This document shows positions 44,172-52,784 of a stretch of 64,000 nucleotides of DNA, piece after piece. Source of the stretch: Halioglobus sp. (GTDB taxonomy: Bacteria; Pseudomonadota; Gammaproteobacteria; Pseudomonadales; Halieaceae). The stretch spans positions 62,712-126,711 of the forward strand of contig JAGRIH010000030.1 in assembly GCA_020443345.1 (NCBI GenBank). The letters run 5' to 3'. The translations under genes and the position numbers were made by a program. Numbering within the stretch: the first letter of the stretch is position 1; each line of letters starts with the position of its first letter. The notes under the pieces are model-generated. The model was given only the letters and a program-made list of their open reading frames with translations, was not told where the DNA came from and did no database searches.

Positions 44172-46244
44172 ATGGCTTATTCCAGATACAACAGCAAGAG
44201 GGGGGCCGCAACTGCGGCGCTATCCGGGGGAGCACTGCTCGCGCTGGCGCTTTGCGCCGGTGCGCCCCAGGTTCTGGCAAGTGATATGGACGTGGCGGGA
44301 TTCGTGGAAAACGCCACCTATTACCGCGAGAGCCGGGGAATCTCCAAGTCCCGCAACACCGCTCAGGTAGAGTTTGGCAAGGATATCAGCGGCGCGTTCA
44401 AGACGTCGAGGATGACCTTCAACGCCACGCTGCGGGCCACCTACGATGCGGTGTACGAGCTCAATGACGGGGAGTGGGGTGAAAATGCCGGGGGGCCGAT
44501 CACGCTGGCCAATGGCACCTTTGGCGGTCGCGTGCCGCACGGCGGGGGGCTGAAATTTGCCGTCGGCGGCGTCCCCACCGGCTTGCCGCCGACCCTCGGA
44601 TTCCCGCCATCCACCGATTTCACCCCGTTTTTTGGCGGTCCCGCCTCGCCCAACGCGATGTTTGGCCTGCCCAATGTGGTGTCCATGTCCAATCCGAATG
44701 AAGGCCTGGAAATGCTCGGCGGCCATCTCTCCAGTGAGAACGGGGGCATCGCTTTCGGGGTGCCGGTACGCCCCTGCGACATCGACAGGCGCGGTTGCAA
44801 GCCCCTGGAAGACTACATGGACCTCGACGAGAGCGAGATGGCCTGGTCCGACTTCAACGACCGCTGGGATTTCATTCGCGAGTTTTACCTCAGCGGCAGC
44901 TTCGATCTGGCAAACGATGACCAGGTCGGCTTCAAGGTGGGCAAGCAGCAGATCATCTGGGGTCGCACCGACCTGTTCCGGGTGCTGGATGTGATCAACC
45001 CGGTCGATTACAGCCGCAACAACATCTACGATGAACTGGAGGACATTCGCATTCCCATGTGGATGGCGGAGTTGGAGTATCGCTGGGGCGCCACCGAGTT
45101 TTTCGGCGACATCAACCTGTCATTCGTGTGGAACTTCGACAAGTTTCGCCCCAGCAATCTGGGGCAGGCCGGCCAGCCCTACCAGATTCTCGACGCCGGC
45201 TCCTTTTTCCGAGGCATGGCCAACTGCTGGGAAAATGGCTGTACGGTATCGAACTTCCCGGTCCCCGCTCCCGGTGGCGGCCTGGCCGGACTGGGTGCCG
45301 TCGACTTCGGTCCGGGCGTCATCGGTATCCGCGATGTGAAGCTGCCCGAGTGGAACCTGTCCAACACCCAGTTCGGGATAAAACTCGAGGGGGTGAAGAA
45401 CGAAATCGGTTTTTCCCTGAACTTCCTGGAGACACGCCAGCAACTGCCGGTGCTGCGCGGCCACATACCCAGTATCGATCCGTTCAATCCCTTCGTCATC
45501 GATGACTACGATTACGCCCTCGCCTTCGATATCGAGTTCCCGCGGGTCACCCTGATCGGCGGCTCGCTGGATCTGTACTGGGATGCCATCAAATCGGCGT
45601 TCCGTATCGAGCTGGCGCACACCGACGGAGAGGAGTTTGCCGATACTTCGGTGCCGGATCTGTACTCCGAGTCGGATGTGGTGCGCTGGGTTGTCGGCTG
45701 GGACCGCAGTACCTTTATTCCCTTCCTCAACAAGGACCGGGCCTTCCTGATTTCCGCCCAGGCCTTTGGCCAGCACCTGCTGGATCACAACGAGCATATC
45801 GGCGCCGTGCTGCCGGGGCTGCCCCCGCCCGGCAAAGTCGGCATGGCTGATCATGAGAACAACTACCTGTTCACCCTGTTGATCCAGGGCTGGTACATGA
45901 ACGACCGGCTCAATCCGCAGATTATCATGGCCCACGATTACGAGTCCGGCCATACCACGATCGCCCCCGCGATCGAATGGCTGCTGGACAATCACTGGCA
46001 GTTTACCCTGCGCGCCAACTACAAGATCGACGACGGCGTCAGCACCTGGGATGACGACCGCGCCTCGATCCCCTACCCGGGCCTGTCCGCGGCGCTGACC
46101 GGCGGGGCCACCACCGGGCTGGCGCCCACGGCCAGCAATGGCGGGCTGCGCGGAGCCAACCCGCTGGGGCGCTTTGCCGACGGCCCGCTGGGTATGGCGC
46201 AGGAAGAGGACGAGATTCAGATCACCGTTCGCTATCGGTTCTAA
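44172..46244 (+). CDS. DUF1302-domain exported protein
   Basis: 690 residues with a signal peptide (about 1-36, VLAS). DUF1302 marks include the opening region NTAQVEFGKD and KVGKQQIIWG; the C-terminus ends ITVRYRF with a terminal Phe, suggesting an outer-membrane beta-barrel. Such proteins co-occur with DUF1329 in loci for degradation of lipophilic or aromatic compounds. ATG 44172 with GGAG upstream is preferred over GTG 44160. It stands between the RND transporter and DUF1329 genes. Confidence 0.9.
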   Translation: MAYSRYNSKRGAATAALSGGALLALALCAGAPQVLASDMDVAGFVENATYYRESRGISKSRNTAQVEFGKDISGAFKTSRMTFNATLRATYDAVYELNDGEWGENAGGPITLANGTFGGRVPHGGGLKFAVGGVPTGLPPTLGFPPSTDFTPFFGGPASPNAMFGLPNVVSMSNPNEGLEMLGGHLSSENGGIAFGVPVRPCDIDRRGCKPLEDYMDLDESEMAWSDFNDRWDFIREFYLSGSFDLANDDQVGFKVGKQQIIWGRTDLFRVLDVINPVDYSRNNIYDELEDIRIPMWMAELEYRWGATEFFGDINLSFVWNFDKFRPSNLGQAGQPYQILDAGSFFRGMANCWENGCTVSNFPVPAPGGGLAGLGAVDFGPGVIGIRDVKLPEWNLSNTQFGIKLEGVKNEIGFSLNFLETRQQLPVLRGHIPSIDPFNPFVIDDYDYALAFDIEFPRVTLIGGSLDLYWDAIKSAFRIELAHTDGEEFADTSVPDLYSESDVVRWVVGWDRSTFIPFLNKDRAFLISAQAFGQHLLDHNEHIGAVLPGLPPPGKVGMADHENNYLFTLLIQGWYMNDRLNPQIIMAHDYESGHTTIAPAIEWLLDNHWQFTLRANYKIDDGVSTWDDDRASIPYPGLSAALTGGATTGLAPTASNGGLRGANPLGRFADGPLGMAQEEDEIQITVRYRF

Positions 46245-46265
46245 CAGACTTTCCGGAGAATGATC

Positions 46266-47585
46266 ATGAAATTACACCGCAAGCTTATCGCCGCCTGCCT
46301 GCTCTCGGGCGCGGCCGTGTCGGGGTGGTCGCAAAACGCCACCATGGAAGACGTTGAGCGCAGTTTCCACCCCTACGATTTCGAAATGCCGGAAACGGGT
46401 AAACTTCAGCCGGGAGTCGTTGTCACAAAGGATAACGTCGACGAGATCGGCAAGGATTTTCTGGACGAGGGTATGTACCAGATGGTCAAGGACGGCTGGG
46501 TAGACATTACCGTCGGGAAGCTCACACCCATCGTACAGAATGAGAAATACATCGAGGCGACGCGAAAAAACCTCAACACTGCAACCCTGGGCGAGGAGGT
46601 GGGCGAATTGCGCGGGTATGTTGCCGGCCGCCCCTTCCCCACACCGCCGAGTCTGGACGACCCGCGCGCCGGGGAAAAACTGGCCTGGAATTATCGCTTC
46701 GGCCTGCACTTTGGCGATGCCGGTGCGATTTATCCGTTTTACTGGACCTTCCGCGACATGAACACCGGCAAAGTAGAAAAGACGCTGAAGATGGAGTTTA
46801 ACGCCTACAACTGGAAACACCGGACTCTGGACGAGCCGATCCCCGAGGTGGACCCCAATCCGGCGAACATCTTCCGCACCATCTATATGCGCGTGGACGA
46901 GCCCTTTGACGTGAAAAACACGCAGCTGCTGATCCACCGCTACGAGGACGACCTCAAACGGGATAACGCCTGGCTGTACCTGGGCTTCCAGCGCCGGGTG
47001 CGCCGCCTGGCCGCCGGCCAGGTCACGGACTCCTTCCTGGGCTCCGATCTGATGATCGAGGATTTCGAGGGCTACAACGGCCGCATCTCGGATATGAAGT
47101 GGGACTACAAAGGCGTGCGCTGGATGCTGGTGCCCTTCTACGAACACGACAAGATGGAACTGGGCGACCAGTACAAGGAGGACGATGGCTTCCGCTACAT
47201 CACCTTTGGCGGCCAGGGCGGCTGTTTCCCCAACATCACCTGGCAGGTGCGCAAGCAGTACCTGGTGACCGCGACCCCCGTGGACCCCAGTCACCCGGTC
47301 GGCCATCGGGACATCTTCCTCGACGCCCAGACGTTCGCGTTCTCGCGCATCAATATTTACGACCGCGGCGACAAGCTGTGGAAAATGTGGTTCATCGGTC
47401 AGGGGCCGGATTACGCATCGCTGCCGGCCAACCAGGGGCAGGGCGTCCCGGTCTACGACGGGTTTGGCATGATGGATATTCAGGCCATGCACTGTACCAC
47501 CGGACAGTTCAAGACGGAGATTCACCCGGATCGGGTGACACCAAAACGTTTTACCCCGCAATATTTGCGCGCGGTCGGCAAATAG
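46266..47585 (+). CDS. DUF1329-domain exported protein
   Basis: 439 residues with a signal peptide (about 1-22). The DUF1329 family is recognisable by its size and the WNYRFG and MDIQAMH-type motifs (here DIQAMHCTTGQF) and by pairing with DUF1302. The family resembles LolB/outer-membrane lipoprotein sorting folds in general shape. ATG 46266 has GGAG at a good distance; ATG 46260 is too close. It ends the YCF48-RND-DUF1302-DUF1329 set; a strong GC hairpin follows 2 bases after its stop. Confidence 0.9.
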   Translation: MKLHRKLIAACLLSGAAVSGWSQNATMEDVERSFHPYDFEMPETGKLQPGVVVTKDNVDEIGKDFLDEGMYQMVKDGWVDITVGKLTPIVQNEKYIEATRKNLNTATLGEEVGELRGYVAGRPFPTPPSLDDPRAGEKLAWNYRFGLHFGDAGAIYPFYWTFRDMNTGKVEKTLKMEFNAYNWKHRTLDEPIPEVDPNPANIFRTIYMRVDEPFDVKNTQLLIHRYEDDLKRDNAWLYLGFQRRVRRLAAGQVTDSFLGSDLMIEDFEGYNGRISDMKWDYKGVRWMLVPFYEHDKMELGDQYKEDDGFRYITFGGQGGCFPNITWQVRKQYLVTATPVDPSHPVGHRDIFLDAQTFAFSRINIYDRGDKLWKMWFIGQGPDYASLPANQGQGVPVYDGFGMMDIQAMHCTTGQFKTEIHPDRVTPKRFTPQYLRAVGK

Positions 47586-47587
47586 CG

Positions 47588-47620
47588 GGACCGGCGCGGC
47601 GGGCCGGCCGCGACCGGTCC
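47588..47620 (+). terminator. Very strong GC hairpin after DUF1329 gene
   Basis: GGACCGGCGCGGC (47588-47600) pairs with GCCGCG and CCGGTCC (47607-47620, one bulged A), six-base loop. There is no T-run, so it is a non-canonical terminator, an RNA-stability element, or both. Confidence 0.4.
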
Positions 47621-47833
47621 GCCGCAAGTTGGACTATAGTTGAGGGTATCTCGATACATTACGATGTTCGCCCGCTGGCAGGGGCGGCCGTGTAGCGGCT
47701 GGCAACGCTTGCGACAAGGCGTCCGATCGAGCGCGAAGCGGCTGCGGGCAGTGCGTGGAACGTGTGGTTGTCGAGGCACCCGTAACAGTGGGGTTTGAGC
47801 CGGCGGTGAGCAGCCGGTGTACAGGAGGCTTAA

Positions 47834-48706
47834 ATGAGTAGTCGTGTGTTGACTGATTTCGATCTGTTGTTGCCGGGCAGCCTGGAGGAGGCGCTGGAGA
47901 TCCTGGACCGGGAGCGAGGCGCCGTCACCGTGTTGTCGGGCGGCACCGACCTGCTGGTGATGATGAAGGCGGGTTTTGAGGCCGACAAGGTCATGAGCCT
48001 GGCGCTGCTGGGCGACCTGAACCGCCTGGAATTCGACAGCGCCACGGGCCTGCGCATCGGTGCCAGAACGACGCTTGCCCAACTGGTCGATTCGCCGGAG
48101 GTCAGGCAGCATTATCCGGCTTTGTGGCAGTCGGCCAGGATATTTGCCACGCCGCAACTGCGCAACACCGCCACTGTGGTGGGCAACCTGCTGCGCGGCT
48201 CTCCGGCGGGCGATTGCAGCGCGGCAGTGGCCGCCCTGGGCGGCACTCTGGTCATGGCCACCGCTGGCGGCGGACGGCGTGAAATCGACATCGACGATCT
48301 GTGGGTATCCTACGGGGTGACCGCGCGCGCCGATAATGAACTGGCAGTGGAACTGCGCCTGCCGGCGCCCGATAGCGGTACCGCCTCGGCCTTCAAACGC
48401 CTGACCCGGGTCAACGAGGACCTGGCCAAGCTCAACGTCGCCGTCTGCCTGCAGATGGACGGCGACACCTGCAAGAGTGCGCGTTTTGCCATGGGCTGTG
48501 TTGCGCCGACCATGATTCGCCTGCCGGCGGCCGAGGCGATTGTGCAGGGTGCGAAAGTGGACGATGAGACGCTGGCACGGGCCGCCGAGGCGGTGCAGCA
48601 GGATATTTCACCCATCGACGACAAGCGCTCGACGGCGGAGTATCGCCGCTCGGTGGCCGGTGTCTATCTCAAGCGCGCTGTGCAGCAGGCCTGCGGGTTC
48701 GCCTGA
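47834..48706 (+). CDS. Molybdenum hydroxylase FAD subunit (XdhB/CoxM-like)
   Basis: 290 residues. LSGGTDLL at about 35-42 and NTATVVGNLLRGSPAGDC near 113-130 are FAD-binding signatures of the xanthine-dehydrogenase medium-subunit family. The length matches CoxM/XdhB without the extra [4Fe-4S] insert of 4-hydroxybenzoyl-CoA reductase (HcrB). ACAGGAGG lies before ATG 47834. It is the first of three hydroxylase subunits in the order FAD, Fe-S, Mo. Confidence 0.93.
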   Translation: MSSRVLTDFDLLLPGSLEEALEILDRERGAVTVLSGGTDLLVMMKAGFEADKVMSLALLGDLNRLEFDSATGLRIGARTTLAQLVDSPEVRQHYPALWQSARIFATPQLRNTATVVGNLLRGSPAGDCSAAVAALGGTLVMATAGGGRREIDIDDLWVSYGVTARADNELAVELRLPAPDSGTASAFKRLTRVNEDLAKLNVAVCLQMDGDTCKSARFAMGCVAPTMIRLPAAEAIVQGAKVDDETLARAAEAVQQDISPIDDKRSTAEYRRSVAGVYLKRAVQQACGFA

Positions 48707-48762
48707 GACCTGGTCCGACGTGATCCGCGTACATTATTTGTGCAAAGACAGGAGATTAGTTC

Positions 48763-49248
48763 ATGAGTAAGCATATGATCACCCTGAACGTTAACGGTGA
48801 AGATCACGATATCGTGGTGGCGTCCAACAAGACCCTGCTGGAAGTGCTGCGCGAGCAACTGAACATGCCCGACACCAAGTACGGCTGCGGCACCGGGGAG
48901 TGCGGCGCGTGTTCGGTGCTGCTCGAGGATAACTCGGCCATCAATTCGTGTCTCACGCTCGCGGCGACCATGGACGGCAAAAAGATCACGACGGCCTCCG
49001 GCCTGGAGAAAGGCGACAAACTCCACCCCGTGCAGCAGGCCTTTATCGATCATGCCGCGGTACAGTGCGGCTTTTGCACGCCGGGTATGGTGGTGAAGAG
49101 CGTGAGTCTGCTGGCGAAAAACCCCCGTCCCACCGAACAGGAGATTCGCGAGGGCCTGGAGGGCAGCATTTGTCGCTGCACCGGCTACGTGAAAATTGTC
49201 AACGCCGTTGAGGCGGCGAGCAAGGCCATGGCCGGTACAGCAGGTTGA
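48763..49248 (+). CDS. Molybdenum hydroxylase 2Fe-2S subunit (XdhA/CoxS-like)
   Basis: 161 residues. Plant-type [2Fe-2S] cluster cysteines C42, C47, C50 (CGTGECGAC) and C63, and the second cluster C102, C105 (CGFC) with C137 and C139 (CRC). Family-normal length. CAGGAG precedes ATG 48763. It is 56 bases after the FAD subunit and 10 bases before the Mo subunit, so one transcript. Confidence 0.95.
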   Translation: MSKHMITLNVNGEDHDIVVASNKTLLEVLREQLNMPDTKYGCGTGECGACSVLLEDNSAINSCLTLAATMDGKKITTASGLEKGDKLHPVQQAFIDHAAVQCGFCTPGMVVKSVSLLAKNPRPTEQEIREGLEGSICRCTGYVKIVNAVEAASKAMAGTAG

Positions 49249-49258
49249 GGGTGTAAAG

Positions 49259-51619
49259 ATGACTGAATTGAAGACAGTAGGAAAGAGCATCGAACGGGTC
49301 GATATCAAGGCCAAGGTTCTCGGTACGGCAGTGTATGCCGCCGATATCAAGCTGCCGGGCATGCTGCACGGCAAGATCGTGCGCTGTTTCGAACACGCCC
49401 ACGCGAAGGTTGTGCACCTGGATTTGTCCGCGGCGGCAGCCGTGCCGGGGGTGGTGAAAGTACTGGGCCCCAAGGATGTCACCAGCAAGACCTACAACCA
49501 GTCGGTGATCGACCTGATGGCCTCGAAAACCGAGGGAGCGATGCTCGGTGATATTGAAGAGCAGCATATCTTCACCGAACACGTGAAGTTCTGGGGCGAC
49601 GGCATCGCGGGGATCATTGCAGTCAGCGAAGAGGTCGCCGAGCGCGCCGCGAAGCTGGTGCGGGTGGAATACGAGCCGCTGCCGGTGTACATCACCCCCG
49701 AGGAATCCGGTCACCCGGAAGCGGTGCAGTTTACGCCGCACAAACCCGGCAACCGGGCCTTCCAGTTACCCGAGGAGATGTTCCCCGGCAATGCGCTGGG
49801 CTGGGGCGACGTCGACAAGGCCTTCGAGGAGGCCGACCTGGTGATCGAGGACACCTTCTACACGCCGAAACAGAAACAGTGCCAGATGGAGCCCAACTCC
49901 TATGTCGCGCTGTATGATGACAGCAATCGCCTCAATTGCTGGACCTCGGGGCAGATGCCGAAACTGGTTCACGAGAAAATCGCGCGCTTGTTCGATCTGC
50001 CCATGTCGCGGGTGACCATCCACCAGACCGTGGTCGGCGGCGGGTTTGGCGCGCGGCTGGGCATGGTGCTGGAGCCGGAGATCTGCGCCATGGCGCTGGC
50101 GGTGCCGGGCCGGCCGGTCAAGATCCAGCAGCCCCGGGAGGAGGACTGGCTGACCTCACCCAGCCGCCACCCCGCGCGTTACTGGATGAAGATCGGCTTC
50201 AGGAAGGACGGCACGCCGCTGGCCGTCGACGCCAAGAGCGTGAATTTCAAGGGCGGCTACTATCTCGACGGCTCGGCCCTGGCCAGTACCACGGGTTTCT
50301 GGCTGCAGGGCATGTACAAGTTTGAGAACCTGCGTTACAAGGGCGAGTCGTATTTCACCAACCAGCCGGTCTGTGGTGCGTTTCGCGGCTACGGCAACCC
50401 GCAGACCAACTTCGTGCTGGAGCAGATGATCGAGCGCGCCTGCGTACAGCTCGATCTCGATCCCCTGGAGTGGCGCCGCAAGTGGCACAAGGAAACCGGT
50501 GACATGAGCTGGCTCAACGCCACCCCGTACACATCCTGCGCACTCAACGACTGCCTGGACCGCGGCGCCGAGGTCATCGGCTGGGCGCAGAAACGCAAGA
50601 AGTATGCGAACCAGACCGGTCCCAAGCGACGCGGCATCGGCGTAGCCGTGGGCAACCATACCAGCGGTGCCTTCCCGATGATTCTGGAGCATACCACCTG
50701 TACCGTGCGCCTGAACGAGGACGCCTCGGCAACGGTGCTGGTGGCCTGCTCCGACATGGGGCAGGGCGCGCACACCTCGCTGACCCAGATCGCGGCCGAA
50801 ACCCTCGGCTGGCCGATCGAGGACGTGCGCCTGGAAACCGGCGATTCCGACGCCAACGGTTTCGACATCGGCGCGCATGCCAGCCGCACTCTGTACGTGG
50901 GCGGCGCGGCCATCATGAAGGCCTGCCAGGACGCGCGAGGGCAGTTGCTGGACCGTGCGGCCCGCATCCTGAAAGTCAACCGCGACGAGCTGGACATCGA
51001 CAACAAGACCATTTTCGTCGAGGGCGAGCCCGAGCGCTCGGTGTCGGCCGTCGATATCTGCCGCACGGGTATTTACAACTTTATCGATCACGCCACGGGT
51101 TTGCCGGAGGGTGAACTGGGTCAGATCCAGGCCTATGTCAGCTACAAACCGGACCAGAACTCACCGCCGTTTTTCGCCACTTTTGTCGAACTGGAGGTCG
51201 ATACGGAAACCGGAGAGGTCGAATTGCTGGAACTGGTCAGCAGTCACGATATCGGCAAGGCCATCCACCCGGCGATTTGCGAGGGGCAGATGGAGGGCGG
51301 TGCGCAGCAGGGTCTGGGCATGGTGCTGACCGAGGAAATGTATTTCGACGAGAGAGGTTTTGCCATCAACAACAGCTTCACTGACTACAAGATGCTGGGG
51401 GCATCCGATATGCCGAAGATGACCAGTATCCTGGTGGAGAATGGCGATCCCTACGGGCCCTTTGGCGCCAAGAGCGTGGGCGAAGCCGGCGTGGTGACCC
51501 CCGTGGGCGCCACTGCGAACGCGATATACCAGGCGACGGGTATCCAGTTTACCCAGGGTCCGATCACGCCGGAAAAGATCCTTCACGAGATCCGCAAGCG
51601 CGGCCTTACCTACGACTAG
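49259..51619 (+). CDS. Molybdenum hydroxylase catalytic Mo subunit (XdhA/CoxL family, not CODH)
   Basis: 786 residues. GGGFGARLG and the GAFRGYG loop mark the aldehyde-oxidase/xanthine-dehydrogenase family; the catalytic Glu is E742 in VGEAGVVTP. The form I CO dehydrogenase motif AYxCSFR is absent, so CO oxidation is unlikely. It probably hydroxylates an aromatic or N-heterocyclic ring, or oxidises an aldehyde, using water oxygen, with electrons passing through the 2Fe-2S and FAD subunits. The start is ATG 49259 with TTGAGGG upstream; the open frame begins earlier inside the Fe-S gene. A terminator follows, then the maturation genes. Confidence 0.93.
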   Translation: MTELKTVGKSIERVDIKAKVLGTAVYAADIKLPGMLHGKIVRCFEHAHAKVVHLDLSAAAAVPGVVKVLGPKDVTSKTYNQSVIDLMASKTEGAMLGDIEEQHIFTEHVKFWGDGIAGIIAVSEEVAERAAKLVRVEYEPLPVYITPEESGHPEAVQFTPHKPGNRAFQLPEEMFPGNALGWGDVDKAFEEADLVIEDTFYTPKQKQCQMEPNSYVALYDDSNRLNCWTSGQMPKLVHEKIARLFDLPMSRVTIHQTVVGGGFGARLGMVLEPEICAMALAVPGRPVKIQQPREEDWLTSPSRHPARYWMKIGFRKDGTPLAVDAKSVNFKGGYYLDGSALASTTGFWLQGMYKFENLRYKGESYFTNQPVCGAFRGYGNPQTNFVLEQMIERACVQLDLDPLEWRRKWHKETGDMSWLNATPYTSCALNDCLDRGAEVIGWAQKRKKYANQTGPKRRGIGVAVGNHTSGAFPMILEHTTCTVRLNEDASATVLVACSDMGQGAHTSLTQIAAETLGWPIEDVRLETGDSDANGFDIGAHASRTLYVGGAAIMKACQDARGQLLDRAARILKVNRDELDIDNKTIFVEGEPERSVSAVDICRTGIYNFIDHATGLPEGELGQIQAYVSYKPDQNSPPFFATFVELEVDTETGEVELLELVSSHDIGKAIHPAICEGQMEGGAQQGLGMVLTEEMYFDERGFAINNSFTDYKMLGASDMPKMTSILVENGDPYGPFGAKSVGEAGVVTPVGATANAIYQATGIQFTQGPITPEKILHEIRKRGLTYD

Positions 51620-51620
51620 A

Positions 51621-51674
51621 GCCCGTCGGCCCGAGCGCCCCGCGCGGGCGAGGCGCTTTTGTTTCCCGACGGGC
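51621..51674 (+). terminator. Terminator after the hydroxylase subunits
   Basis: AGCGCC (51634-51639) pairs with GGCGCT (51652-51657) around a GC-rich inner palindrome, followed by TTTTGTTT. A second, outer stem GCCCGTCGG (51621-51629) with CCGACGGGC (51666-51674) encloses it. Confidence 0.6.
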
Positions 51675-51771
51675 GTATCCTGTACCCGGCGCCAGGGACA
51701 GCCCCGGTGTGGGCGGTTTGCTCCGCGCGGGACAGGCGCAGCAAGGCGGTGCATAGCAGAGGTGAAAGGCA

Positions 51772-52098
51772 ATGGGTTTGGCAGCGACTCCGGATGAACT
51801 GATCCGGTTGGATGAGTGGGTGCGGGCGGGCCGGCAGGCCGCACTGGCCACGGTGGTGAGTACCTGGGGCTCATCGCCCCGGCCGGTGGGCAGCCATCTG
51901 GCTATCAATGACCAAGGGGATTTTTTGGGCTCGGTTTCCGGCGGTTGTATCGAGAGCGCCGTGGTGGCCGAAGCGCTGGAAGTGATGGCCGACGGCGAAC
52001 CCCGGACACTCGAGTTCGGCGTGAGCGACGAGGAGGCCTGGGAGGTCGGTCTGTCCTGCGGCGGTGCCATCCGCATCTTTGTGGAGCGCGTGGAATGA
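51772..52098 (+). CDS. XdhC N-terminal domain protein (XdhC/CoxI)
   Basis: 108 residues matching only the N-terminal XdhC_CoxI domain: STWGSSPRPVGSHLAI near 37-50 and GSVSGGCIES with a cysteine. XdhC family proteins bind molybdenum cofactor and guide its sulfuration and insertion into xanthine-dehydrogenase-type enzymes. The second domain is encoded by the next gene with an ATGA overlap at 52095-52098; the pair corresponds to one split xdhC. GAGGTGAAAGG lies upstream. Confidence 0.85.
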   Translation: MGLAATPDELIRLDEWVRAGRQAALATVVSTWGSSPRPVGSHLAINDQGDFLGSVSGGCIESAVVAEALEVMADGEPRTLEFGVSDEEAWEVGLSCGGAIRIFVERVE

Positions 52099-52781
52099 AA
52101 CTCGCCCTGTTGCGGGAAGTACAGCGCGCGCGCGCCGACAAACAGCCGGTTGCAGTGGTGACCGACCTGGGCAGCGGTGCGCAGGGCCTGGTCTACGCCG
52201 ATGGCCTGGCGGCGCCGGACCTGTCCCTGACAGCGGCCCAGGTGGACGCGGTGCGCACGTGGCTGCGCACCGCGCGCAGCGGCACGCTGGGCGATAGCGA
52301 GCTGTTCGTGCGCAGCTATGTGCCCGATTACCGCCTGTTGATCGTGGGCGCCGTACACATCGCCCAGGCGCTGGCGGCGCTGGCCCTGGAGTGCGGCTAC
52401 CAGGTGACGGTAATCGACCCGCGCCGGGCCTTTGCGACCGCGGCGCGCTTTGGCGACGTCGAGCTGTGCACGCAGTGGCCCGACGAGGCCATGGCCCGGC
52501 TCGCGCCGGATGCCCAGACGGCTGTCGTCACCCTGGCCCACGACCCCAAGATCGACGATCCCGCACTGCTTGCCGCACTCAATAGCGACGCGTTCTATAT
52601 CGGCGCCCTGGGCAGCAGCCGCACCCACGCCAGGCGCGTCGAACGCCTCACACAACAGGGTCTGGGGGAGAAACTGGTCCGGATTCATGCCCCCATCGGC
52701 CTGCAACTCGGCGGGCGCTCCCACGCCGAAATTGCCCTGTCGATACTGGCGCAGCTGGTCCAGGTGCGCTACGGCGCATGA
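52095..52781 (+). CDS. XdhC C-terminal domain protein (Rossmann)
   Basis: 228 residues. The Rossmann domain of XdhC is seen in LLIVGAVHIAQALA, VTVIDPRRAFA and the DAFYIGALGSSRT segment, with GLQLGGRSHAEIA near the end. The extra N-terminal about 70 residues are typical of the XdhC middle region. The start is ATG 52095, overlapping the stop of the N-terminal half. It is followed four bases later by the molybdopterin-binding/nucleotidyltransferase gene. Function: cofactor handling for the hydroxylase upstream. Confidence 0.85.
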   Translation: MKLALLREVQRARADKQPVAVVTDLGSGAQGLVYADGLAAPDLSLTAAQVDAVRTWLRTARSGTLGDSELFVRSYVPDYRLLIVGAVHIAQALAALALECGYQVTVIDPRRAFATAARFGDVELCTQWPDEAMARLAPDAQTAVVTLAHDPKIDDPALLAALNSDAFYIGALGSSRTHARRVERLTQQGLGEKLVRIHAPIGLQLGGRSHAEIALSILAQLVQVRYGA

Positions 52782-52784
52782 GCC

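Noticed and set aside
49259..51619. CO dehydrogenase large subunit (CoxL form I)
   Set aside because: The AYxCSFR active-site loop is absent; the loop reads GAFRGYG, as in other Mo hydroxylases.
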